The notes under the pieces: model-generated
What the model was told of the DNA's origin: nothing
Database searches by the model: none
What the model saw: the letters and a program-made list of their open reading frames with translations, nothing else
Translations under genes and position numbers: made by a program
Source: Streptosporangiaceae bacterium
GTDB lineage: Bacteria; Actinomycetota; Actinomycetes; Streptosporangiales; Streptosporangiaceae
NCBI GenBank assembly: GCA_030037785.1
Contig: JASHQA010000218.1
Location: forward strand, 1 to 35,582
Reading direction: 5' to 3'
DNA length: 35,582 nucleotides
Part shown: positions 14,921-22,464 of the stretch, one piece after another
Position numbering within the stretch: the first letter of the stretch is position 1
Layout: every line of letters begins with the position of its first letter

Positions 14921-15679
14921 TCAGGCGACGGGCGGCGTGATGTTCGGCGGAGTGAACTGCGCGAGGTCGTAGATGTCCAGCGCTTGCTCGATCGCTGCCA
15001 CCCGACCCACCATGGCTGTAAATCCGCCGCCACCGAACTGCTCGGTCTGCAGGTCGGCGAATCGCGCGCCGAGATCGGCGATCTCAGCGGGCGTCAGCAA
15101 CGCTCGGTAGGCCGGGTAGACGACAGTATCCTCGCGGGCCTCGTGCGGCTCGTACATCCGAACGAAAGCGGCCATCGCGCTCGTCACCTGATCGGCTGCA
15201 GCTGCGCGGAGGGATCCCCCTCCGCCACTCTCGGCGAGGATGAGCTGGGTCAGCTCGCGGCCGCGTGCATGCTGGAGCAGCAGCGTGCTGACCGTCGGCC
15301 GCAACTGACCAGCCTGGATCAGCCGCGGGAAGACATACGCCTCCTCTAGCTCTTCGTGGAAGGCCTCGATGTAGTCGTGGATGACCAGTGCCGCGTCGTG
15401 TGCGTGACCGGCCTGGACGGGCTCCCCCGCCGCCTGGCCGGTTATCAGGTCCCGGTAGATGAGCAGCACGCGGAGCAGCAGGCCGTGCTCGGTCATCAGG
15501 TCCTCGCCCGGCGTAGGGACCCTGAGCGCCGCGGCCGGGTCCCGATCACCGGCACCGCTTGCGGCGTGGGCGACCCCGAAACCCGCTCCGAACCCGCCGC
15601 CCGCTGCCGCCAGCCCCCCGGCGGTCAGCAGGACCGCCCGCCGGGACGGCCTGTCGGGCGGGTGGTCGGAGCGCGTCAA
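14921..15679 (-). CDS. Tat-exported hemerythrin-like protein
   Basis: The product is 252 aa. A twin-arginine signal (PSRRAVLLTAGGLAAAGGG, about residues 11-29) sends it out folded. The mature part has the hemerythrin pattern of His and acidic residues on four helices: H65 in MTEHGLLLRVL, H101 and H108-x3-E112 in HDYIEAFHEELEE, H137 in LLQHARGREL, and H179 with E183/D184 in YEPHEAREDTVVYP. Hemerythrin domains bind a diiron centre and oxygen, nitric oxide or iron. The exported form is less common than cytoplasmic ones. Its start overlaps the upstream lipoprotein stop (ATGA), so the two are co-translated. Confidence 0.77.
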   Translation of the reverse strand: MTRSDHPPDRPSRRAVLLTAGGLAAAGGGFGAGFGVAHAASGAGDRDPAAALRVPTPGEDLMTEHGLLLRVLLIYRDLITGQAAGEPVQAGHAHDAALVIHDYIEAFHEELEEAYVFPRLIQAGQLRPTVSTLLLQHARGRELTQLILAESGGGGSLRAAAADQVTSAMAAFVRMYEPHEAREDTVVYPAYRALLTPAEIADLGARFADLQTEQFGGGGFTAMVGRVAAIEQALDIYDLAQFTPPNITPPVA

Positions 15680-16188
15680 CCGGCCAGCCCCTGGCTCAGC
15701 GGCTCGCCTGACGGCCGCATGAGAAACCAGACCCCGCCGTTAAGGTCGATGCCCTGACCGGTGTCCTGGCCGGGCTGAATATCGCCGGTGTAGGTATAGA
15801 GTGGCCAGCCGTTGTACGTGACAACTCGTCCGCCGGACGGATCCGGGTCAGAACCCAGCAGGTCGGCGCGCACGCCAGGCCCGGCTACGAGCCGCGCGCC
15901 CGCCGAGATCTTCACCGGCGGCCAGGTCGCGGCGCACAGTCCCGTGCAGGTGACCTGGCGCTGAGCGTCCGGCTCGAACATGTACAGCGCGTAGCCGCGG
16001 CTATTCACCAGCACGGTGCCAGTGCCAGGCAGGCTGCGGGTGAGTATCGTGACGGCAGACCCCCCTGATGCCGACGGCCGGGCGACGGGTGCCGACGAGC
16101 CGCCGCAGCCCACGACGCACAGGGCAGCGGCGAGCCCGGTTGCCGTTAGAAACGTTCTCGGCGCGTGATAGCCCGGTAGCATGCCCAT
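15676..16188 (-). CDS. secreted lipoprotein with COG4315-type repeats
   Basis: The product is 170 aa. The N-terminal helix ends in a lipobox-like VVGC, giving a lipid-anchored surface protein. Two copies of the COG4315 (Lipoprotein_15) repeat follow: a strand ending RGYALYMFEPD with CTGLCAATWPP, and VTYNGWPLYTYTGDIQPGQ ending in GGVWFLM. The biochemical role of this family is unknown. The paired Cys in the first repeat are conserved in the family. ATG 16188 is preferred (GAAAG seven bases upstream); ATG 16182 is possible. It is first in an operon with the hemerythrin-like gene and diverges from the SCO fusion. Confidence 0.8.
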   Translation of the reverse strand: MGMLPGYHAPRTFLTATGLAAALCVVGCGGSSAPVARPSASGGSAVTILTRSLPGTGTVLVNSRGYALYMFEPDAQRQVTCTGLCAATWPPVKISAGARLVAGPGVRADLLGSDPDPSGGRVVTYNGWPLYTYTGDIQPGQDTGQGIDLNGGVWFLMRPSGEPLSQGLAG

Positions 16189-16297
16189 GATGATACTTTC
16201 GTCACTTTCGCTGTCGGACGGTCCGCGGCCTGTGCCGGCGGCCGCTTCAGCGGCTAGCCTTGCCCTGCGACCTGCGGCCAAGAGCCAGTTCCAGCCG

Positions 16298-16312
16298 ACT
16301 ACAGTTCGTAGT
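16298..16312. promoter_or_regulatory. short palindrome ACTAC-N5-GTAGT, possible repressor site
   Basis: ACTAC (16298-16302) and GTAGT (16308-16312) are perfect reverse complements with five bases between. It lies in the 203-bp divergent gap between the lipoprotein and SCO-fusion genes. The half-sites resemble those of BlaI/CopY-type repressors, but the match is short and no such repressor gene is in the window. Confidence 0.3.
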
Positions 16313-16391
16313 GCCCTTGCAAGCTAGCAGATTTGCGAGACTGCGGTCCCCGGCACCTTTGACCGTATCGAAGCCGTGAAGGACGGCGATC

Positions 16392-18272
16392 ATGCCCGGA
16401 ATGAATAGCGGCCTGGACGTTGATGATCCCACGGTCGTCTCGGCGTTCAAGCTCGCGCTCCTGCACCAGGGGATCGCGGCGGTACTGCTATTCGCCCTTC
16501 TCGCTCTTGCCTGGGTGGCCGTGCGCGAGTTCCGGCCGAGGAGCGCATCGGCCGGACAGCGGGCTCAAGCGGTGCCGCCCGAGGGACCAGCCCGACAGGT
16601 GCTCCGCATCGGCTTCGGCCTCCTGTGGATCCTCGACGGCATCCTGCAGGCTCAGCCGGGCATGGCCGTCGGCCTCCCGTCGCAGGTAATAGAGCCGACT
16701 GCACAGAACTCGCCGACCTGGGTGCAGCACCTGGTCAACTGGGCCGGGACGACATGGTCGTATCACCCCATCCAGGCCGCCGCAGCGGCTGTCTGGATTC
16801 AGGTGGGCATCGGGGTGTGGCTGCTGCTGGCACGGAACGGCCGCCTGTCCCAGCTCGCCGCGTCCGCGGCCGTCGGCTGGGGGCTTGTCGTCTGGGTGTT
16901 CGGAGAGTCCTTCGGCGGGATCTTCGCGCCGGGCCTGAGCTGGCTGACCGGCGCGCCCGGAGCCGCGCTGTGTTACTGCGTGGCCGCCGCGCTGCTGCTG
17001 CTTCCTGACCGGTACTGGCGCTCGATGCAGACCGGCCGCGTGCTGCTCGGCTGCTTCGGCGCCTTCCTGATCGCAATGGCCGTCCTGCAGGCCTGGCCGG
17101 GACGTGGCTTTTGGCAGGGCAACATGCGCGGGCAACCCGGCCCGCTGACCGCGATGGTGCAGTCGATGGCGGCGCAGTCACAGCCCAGTGGACTCGCCGA
17201 CGTCGTGTCCTGGTTTGCCAATGTCGTCCGCGCGCACGGCTTCGCCGTCAACCTGATCGCCGTCGTCGCGCTCGTCGGCATCGGCCTGGTCTTCGTGGCG
17301 GGGCGGCCGAAGATTGCCCGCGTCGCCCTCATCGTGCTGGCGGTGTTCGGACTGGCTGACTGGGTCCTCGTGCAGGATCTGGGCTTCCTCGGGGGGCTTG
17401 GCACCGATCCGAACAGCATGATCCCGATGCTGCTCCTGGCCACCTCTGGCTACTTGGCACTCACACCGCAGCCAGGGGCAGCAGAAGCAGTAGCATCCGC
17501 CCCAGCCCCCGCCGCGCCCGCGCCAGCCCCCGCAGCTCCCGGACCGGCCGGGTCGCAGCATAGGCCCTGGAGTCGGCGTTTGCGGCCAGTGAGTCTCATT
17601 GCGGCGCTCGCGTCCGCACGCCTCGGGACCGTCATGTCGGTAGGTGCGGTCGGCGTCGTCCTGCTCGGCGCGGTTCCGATGGCGGCCGCGCAGGCAAGCA
17701 GCGCCGCCGCACCGATTCTGGCTCAGGCACTAGACGGGTCAAGCGCCCCGCTGAACTCGCCGGCTCCTGGTTTCACTCTCACCGACCAGTCCGGGAAGCG
17801 CGTTTCGCTGGCCAGTCTGCGCGGTAAGGCGGTGCTTCTGACGTTTCTTGACCCTGTCTGCGTCACCGACTGCCCGCTCATAGCACAGGAATTCCGAGAG
17901 GCCGGCCTGTTGCTCGCTGGCGAGCGGAGCCGGGTCGAACTGGTCGCAGTGAACGTCAACCCGCTGTACAGCCGGGTGAGCTACCTGCAGGCGTTCGACC
18001 GGGAGGAGGGGCTCGCTGGGATTACGGACTGGCGGTACCTCACCGGGTCGCAAGCCCAGCTCCAGCCCGTCTGGAAGAACTACGGCATCGCCTCCGAGAC
18101 GCTGCCGGCTGGCGCGATGCTCGGGCACAGCGACGCCGCGTTCGTCATCGGACCCAACGGTCGCATGCTCGAAGAACTCGACTTCACCCCAGGCCCGGGT
18201 AGCGCTGCAACGGTGTCGTCGTTCGCGACCGAGCTGGCGAATGCCGCCAACCAAGCCCTCAGTCAGTCATGA
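16392..18272 (+). CDS. fusion of a polytopic membrane domain with a SCO1/SenC thioredoxin-like domain
   Basis: The product is 626 aa. Residues ~20-350 form about eight membrane helices with the signatures LLWILDGILQ, VWVFGESFGGIF, TGAPGAALCY and VQDLGFLGGLGTDPNS, shared with the protein at 10393-11391. An Ala/Pro linker (about 360-385) and another helix lead to a C-terminal thioredoxin-like domain (about 450-626). That domain has the SCO copper-binding set C490-x3-C494 (DPVCVTDCP) and H579 (LGHSDAAFVIGPNG). SCO proteins deliver copper to the CuA site of cytochrome c oxidase or act as thiol reductants outside the membrane. GAAGGA precedes ATG 16392. Fusion to this membrane domain is unusual. 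Confidence 0.9.
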   Translation: MPGMNSGLDVDDPTVVSAFKLALLHQGIAAVLLFALLALAWVAVREFRPRSASAGQRAQAVPPEGPARQVLRIGFGLLWILDGILQAQPGMAVGLPSQVIEPTAQNSPTWVQHLVNWAGTTWSYHPIQAAAAAVWIQVGIGVWLLLARNGRLSQLAASAAVGWGLVVWVFGESFGGIFAPGLSWLTGAPGAALCYCVAAALLLLPDRYWRSMQTGRVLLGCFGAFLIAMAVLQAWPGRGFWQGNMRGQPGPLTAMVQSMAAQSQPSGLADVVSWFANVVRAHGFAVNLIAVVALVGIGLVFVAGRPKIARVALIVLAVFGLADWVLVQDLGFLGGLGTDPNSMIPMLLLATSGYLALTPQPGAAEAVASAPAPAAPAPAPAAPGPAGSQHRPWSRRLRPVSLIAALASARLGTVMSVGAVGVVLLGAVPMAAAQASSAAAPILAQALDGSSAPLNSPAPGFTLTDQSGKRVSLASLRGKAVLLTFLDPVCVTDCPLIAQEFREAGLLLAGERSRVELVAVNVNPLYSRVSYLQAFDREEGLAGITDWRYLTGSQAQLQPVWKNYGIASETLPAGAMLGHSDAAFVIGPNGRMLEELDFTPGPGSAATVSSFATELANAANQALSQS

Positions 18273-19447
18273 GCCTATTCTCGCCCGCCAGGCTCCTCGT
18301 TGGCCTGCTCGCGCTGGGCGCGGTGGTGTCGTGCGCGGCTTGCGGCAGCTCGGGGCGGCCTGCGGCGACTTCGCCGACGGCCACTCGACCCGCGGCGTCG
18401 GGCGCTGCGGAGGCTGCGTACTCAGAGGCAACGAGCCAGGCAACCTGGGCCGTGCTGCCGATGGGGGCAGCTTCCGGGCCGAACGAATTCTGGCAGCTCT
18501 TCCTCCTCTCCGCCGGACGGCAACAGTGGGCGCTCGACACCCCGCCCGACATTGCCACGAACGGCGCTCTGGAGCTGGCTGGCTTGTCCGGCACGTCCAT
18601 CGTTGCCGGGGTCCGGCCCAGCCTGTATCTCGAGTTCTCGCCCGTCAGCCTCACCGCCGACGCCGGCGAGCAATGGGCAGCGGGGCCCCCTGCGCAGCGC
18701 CTCGCCGATGTGCCAGACGCACTCGCGGCCACGCCCGGCGGCGGCCACCTGCTGGCACTCGATGAGGCTGGAGAGACGAGCAGCACAACCTCCGCGGGTA
18801 CCACCTGGACGCCGCTAGTGACCGAGCACGCGCTAGCCGCCACCGCGGCAGGACGCGGCTGTGGTCTCACGCAATTGACCGCCGTCGCCTACTCCGTCGC
18901 CGGAACCCAGCTGCTCGCTGGTGACTGCGGCCAGCCAGGGGTCGCGGGCGTCTTCACCCACTCGGCCGGAGGTTGGCGCGCCGCGGGCCCGGTGCTTCCG
19001 GCTGCCCTGGCGAACAGCCGGATCCAGGTGCTCCGGCTCGTCACGACGTCCGGCCAGACCACGGCACTACTGCTGGCGGCATCCGGGTCGCACAATGACC
19101 TGGTCTCCGCGTGGCTTGACGCGAACGGCACGTGGACCACATCCGCTCCGGTCAGCATCGGCACTGCCAGCGTTCGCACGACGGCGTTCGGTGCGTCTGG
19201 TTCTGTCGCTGCGGTGATGTCGAGTGGCCGCGGGGAGGTCGTGACCGGGCCGGGTGCAAAGTGGCGGCAGACCCCGCCGGTCCCGGCCGGCCGCGCTGTT
19301 ACCATCGCGCTGCCCGCTGACGGTCAGGTTGATGCGCTCGCCGCCGCAGGCGGCGTCCTTGCGGTATGGCAGCTCGGCGATGCGGACGAGCAGTGGGTGA
19401 AGACTCAGACAGTCAAGGTGCCCATACAGTATGGCTCATCGAGCTAA
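18269..19447 (+). CDS. lipoprotein with propeller-like repeats, unknown function
   Basis: The product is 392 aa. The N-terminal helix LLVGLLALGAVVSCAACGSS carries a lipobox, with the Cys of AACG as the likely acylation site. A Thr/Ala/Pro-rich linker follows. The body has repeated strand pairs ending in Trp or Gly-Ser (TSIVAGVRPSLYLEF, GGHLLALDEAGETSSTTSAGTTW, TQLLAGDCGQPGVAGVFTH, ALLLAASG), consistent with a BNR/WD-like beta-propeller. No metal motif is seen. ATG 18269 overlaps the SCO-fusion stop (ATGA), so it is co-expressed and may be its extracytoplasmic partner. Confidence 0.75.
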   Translation: MSLFSPARLLVGLLALGAVVSCAACGSSGRPAATSPTATRPAASGAAEAAYSEATSQATWAVLPMGAASGPNEFWQLFLLSAGRQQWALDTPPDIATNGALELAGLSGTSIVAGVRPSLYLEFSPVSLTADAGEQWAAGPPAQRLADVPDALAATPGGGHLLALDEAGETSSTTSAGTTWTPLVTEHALAATAAGRGCGLTQLTAVAYSVAGTQLLAGDCGQPGVAGVFTHSAGGWRAAGPVLPAALANSRIQVLRLVTTSGQTTALLLAASGSHNDLVSAWLDANGTWTTSAPVSIGTASVRTTAFGASGSVAAVMSSGRGEVVTGPGAKWRQTPPVPAGRAVTIALPADGQVDALAAAGGVLAVWQLGDADEQWVKTQTVKVPIQYGSSS

Positions 19448-19484
19448 CCCACCCCGAGGGCACGGGAAATCGCCGGACTTCGTG

Positions 19485-19691
19485 CTAGCCGACGAGCTGA
19501 TACCCGGCCTCTTCCACCGCAGCCCGGATCGCGCCGCGGTCAGGCTGGTCGTCCGCCTCGACGGTCACCAGTCCAGCGTCGACGTCGACAGTCACCTCGC
19601 GCACACCCGGAATTCGTGTTATCTCCGAGCGCACCGCATTCGCGCAGTGGCTGCACGTCATCCCACTAACGGAGTAGACATTCTCCTGCAT
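19485..19691 (-). CDS. copZ: CopZ-type heavy-metal-associated copper chaperone
   Basis: The product is 68 aa, a single heavy-metal-associated domain. It has the Cu(I) ligand motif GMTCSHC near residue 10, and the usual ferredoxin-like pattern VREVTVDVDAGLVTVEAD then IRAAVEEAGYQL. It carries Cu(I) in the cytoplasm to the CopA pumps or to a CsoR repressor. It diverges from the second copper ATPase with 101 bp between them, where no CsoR-like palindrome is visible. Confidence 0.92.
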   Translation of the reverse strand: MQENVYSVSGMTCSHCANAVRSEITRIPGVREVTVDVDAGLVTVEADDQPDRGAIRAAVEEAGYQLVG

Positions 19692-19792
19692 GTCGGCATG
19701 GTAACGCCAAACGGGACGGCCGATGCGCGGGCGGGTGCCGCCACAGCGCCAGAACTGCCGCGCAGCCGACCGGACCGAGCGGGCGCGGTGCT

Positions 19793-22138
19793 ATGAGCGA
19801 GACCCAGGCTGCGTCGGCGGCGCTGCACGCGTGGCCACCGACGGCGGGCGACGCTACCCCGGCAGCGGCGGCAGAGTTCGAACTCGCCATCGGCGGGATG
19901 ACCTGCGCAGCGTGCGCGGCCAGGGTAGAGAAGAAGCTCAACGCGGTTGCCGGTGTCAGCGCGACTGTGAACCTTGCCACGGAGCGTGCGAGCGTGCTCG
20001 CTCCGCCCGAGGTTGCCGTCGAGGACCTCATCGGCGTTGTGCAACGAACCGGGTACCGGGCGTCGGAGGTCCGGCCCTCGGCGGCCGCGTCACTCGATGG
20101 CTCCGGCAGCTACGCCGAGGACTACGAGAGCCGGGCCAGCGACCTGCAGGCCTACCTGAAACGGCGACTGCTGGTCGCCGCGATCTTTTTTCTCCCGGTG
20201 TCGGACCTCTCCGGTGCGTTGTCACTGTTCCCCGCGGTGCGATTCGCGGGCTGGCAATGGGTGCTTGTTGCCCTCGCCGCTCCGGTGGTGGGCTGGGCTG
20301 CGTGGCCGTTCCACCGGGCTGCGATCAGGAATCTGCGCCATGGCGTGCTCACCATGGACACCCTGGTCTCCCTAGGGGTCACGGCCGCCACAGCGTGGTC
20401 GGTCTATGCGATGTTTGGCCCCGATGCCCGGCACACGAGCCACGGCGCGCGGTATGAGCTTGTGCACGCCTCCGGCGGCGGCATCTACCTGGAAGTGGCC
20501 GCCGCAGTGACAACCTTCCTGCTGGCCGGGCGTTATTTCGAAGCGCGCGGTCGGCGCACCGCCACCGAGGCCATGCGCGAGCTGGCCGGATCTGGCGTCC
20601 AGGAGGTGTGCCTGGTGGCGCCCGACGGCAGCACCAGCCAGGTCCCTGTGTCCGAACTGCGGGTTGGCGCGACGTTCATGGTCAGGCCCGGCGAGGCGAT
20701 CGCGGCCGACGGCGAGGTGGTCTTCGGCCACTCCGAGATCGACCGCAGCATGATGACTGGGGAGTCCGTGCCGACCGAGGTAACGGTCGGTGACACCGTC
20801 GCGGCCGGCACAGTCGCTGTGGCCGGACGGCTCATGGTCCGCGCAATCAAGGTGGGCCGCGATACCCAGCTGGCTCAGCTTGTCCGGCTCGTGGCGCAGG
20901 CGCAGGGGCAGAAGGCGGCGGTTCAGCGGGTAGCGGATCGCATCTCGGGGGTCTTCGTTCCCGCGGTTCTCATCCTTGCCCTCGCTACACTAGGCGGCTG
21001 GCTGCTCGCCGGAAGCTCGGCTGAACGCGCATTCAGCGCGGGACTCGCGGTGCTGATCATCGCGTGCCCGTGTGCACTCGGGCTGGCCACGCCGGCGGCA
21101 CTCGCCGTCGCCTCCGGGCGCGGCGCGACTCTCGGCATCTTCATCAAGGGCTACCCGGCGCTGGAGTCGTCCCGGCGCATCGACACAGTGGTTCTCGACA
21201 AGACCGGCACCGTCACTACCGGGAGGATGTCGGTGACCGGGCTTGTCCTCGCCGAAGGCACTAGCGCGGTGGAGTTCCTCAGCCTGGCCGGATCCGTCGA
21301 GCAGGCCTCGGAGCACTCGGTAGCCGAGGCCATTACCGCTGCCGCGCGCGCGGAGGAGATCAGTCTGGTTCAGGCGCAGCAGTTCGCCGCCCACCCTGGG
21401 CTCGGCGCTACCGGGCGCATTGGTGCTGTCGATGTCGTCGTCGGCCGGTCAAAGCTGCTCAGCGACCATGGCATTACGATCCCGGGGGTGCTGCGAGAAC
21501 AGGCGCGGGCGTGGGAAGGCGACGGCCTGACGGTGGTGCTCGCAGGATGGGACGGTCGCGCTCGCGGCGTCGTGGCCGTCGCCGACACCATCAAGCCGTC
21601 CGCACCGTCGGCCGTCGCCGAGCTTCGCAACCTGGGGCTGCGGACAATCCTGCTCACCGGTGACAATCAGGAGACCGCCGAAGCCATCGCGGCGCAGGCG
21701 CGAGTGGACGAGGTGCATGCCGGCGCGCTGCCAGCCGACAAGGCCGCGTTCGTGAGGGACCTCCGGGCGTCAGGTAGGCAAGTAGCCGTCGTCGGTGACG
21801 GCATCAACGACGGGCCGGCCCTCGCGGTCGCGGACCTCGCGCTGGCTTTCGGGTCGGGGACCGACGTCGCCATGAGCGCCGCAGACATGATCGTGCTTCG
21901 CGACGACCTAACGGCCGTGCCGGAAGCGGTCCGGCTCGCGCGAGCCACCTACCGGGTAATCAGGCGGAACCTGGTGTGGGCGTTCTGCTACAACGTGGCG
22001 GCAATCCCCGTCGCAGCCCTCGGCTTCCTTGATCCGCTCGTCGCCGCGGCGGCCATGACGCTGTCGTCGACCTTCGTGGTCGCGGGCAGTCTGCGACTCC
22101 GAAAGGCGGGCCGTCGGCCCGGTGCGTGCACTCAGTGA
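19793..22138 (+). CDS. second Cu(I)-transporting P1B-type ATPase
   Basis: The product is 781 aa. It has one N-terminal heavy-metal domain with GMTCAAC (C38, C41), the TGES loop in MMTGESVPTE, and the membrane copper motif C425-P-C427. The phosphorylated D469 lies in DKTGTVTTG, followed by SEHSVAEAI and GDGIND (668-673). The C-terminal helices have YN and MTLSS, still the Cu(I) group, but the Asn of the usual terminal SN motif is Gly here (VAGSLRLR). It is clearly distinct in sequence from the pump at 12095. Two CopA-like pumps may divide detoxification and cuproenzyme loading; the SCO gene nearby favours that reading. The ribosome site before ATG 19793 is weak. Confidence 0.95.
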   Translation: MSETQAASAALHAWPPTAGDATPAAAAEFELAIGGMTCAACAARVEKKLNAVAGVSATVNLATERASVLAPPEVAVEDLIGVVQRTGYRASEVRPSAAASLDGSGSYAEDYESRASDLQAYLKRRLLVAAIFFLPVSDLSGALSLFPAVRFAGWQWVLVALAAPVVGWAAWPFHRAAIRNLRHGVLTMDTLVSLGVTAATAWSVYAMFGPDARHTSHGARYELVHASGGGIYLEVAAAVTTFLLAGRYFEARGRRTATEAMRELAGSGVQEVCLVAPDGSTSQVPVSELRVGATFMVRPGEAIAADGEVVFGHSEIDRSMMTGESVPTEVTVGDTVAAGTVAVAGRLMVRAIKVGRDTQLAQLVRLVAQAQGQKAAVQRVADRISGVFVPAVLILALATLGGWLLAGSSAERAFSAGLAVLIIACPCALGLATPAALAVASGRGATLGIFIKGYPALESSRRIDTVVLDKTGTVTTGRMSVTGLVLAEGTSAVEFLSLAGSVEQASEHSVAEAITAAARAEEISLVQAQQFAAHPGLGATGRIGAVDVVVGRSKLLSDHGITIPGVLREQARAWEGDGLTVVLAGWDGRARGVVAVADTIKPSAPSAVAELRNLGLRTILLTGDNQETAEAIAAQARVDEVHAGALPADKAAFVRDLRASGRQVAVVGDGINDGPALAVADLALAFGSGTDVAMSAADMIVLRDDLTAVPEAVRLARATYRVIRRNLVWAFCYNVAAIPVAALGFLDPLVAAAAMTLSSTFVVAGSLRLRKAGRRPGACTQ

Positions 22139-22464
22139 CGTAAGTCAGCCTGGCGTGCTGCCATGATCAGCCCCGCGGAGCGTCGGCAAGCCTTCGGAAG
22201 GGGGACGCCAGCCGTCACAGAACGGCCGTCATCATGCCGAAAGCCGCGATCCACAGCGTCGTACGAGTGCCGAGAACCGCGCCACGCGCCCGCGTAGCCC
22301 AGAGTTGAACTGGGCTGTGACACCGGTGATCGTGCGGAGAATCGGATGGCCGGCCAGTTTCCCTTCGGTGAGGTGGTCCCGCCCGATGAGCGTAGGCAGG
22401 TAGGCCTGGCAGGCGACGCTAGGTCATCGCATCCTGCCTGACACTCCGCGGAAGTCCACCTGAT
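22139..22464. other. 326-bp gap containing only MFS transporter debris
   Basis: Apart from the decayed transporter fragment described separately (22215-22423), nothing recognisable is seen here. It separates the converging ends of the copper ATPase and the ABC exporter operon. Confidence 0.5.
22215..22423 (-). pseudogene. remnant of an MFS transporter
   Basis: On the minus strand one frame reads CQAYLPTLIGRDHLTEGKLAG (from 22411), close to the Y-x-P-x-L-x-G-R-x-x-L-x-E-G/A-N signature that follows helix 4 in many MFS exporters. A different frame ends LGTRTTLWIAAFGMMTAVL and a stop at 22217-22215, like the close of an MFS half. About 200 intervening residues are missing, the two pieces are in different frames, and a stop precedes the first piece. 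It is a decayed gene. Confidence 0.6.

Noticed and set aside
19692-19792. A CsoR site between copZ and the second copper ATPase
   Set aside because: No ACCCC...GGGGT palindrome or AT-flanked GC core is present in the 101-bp gap.
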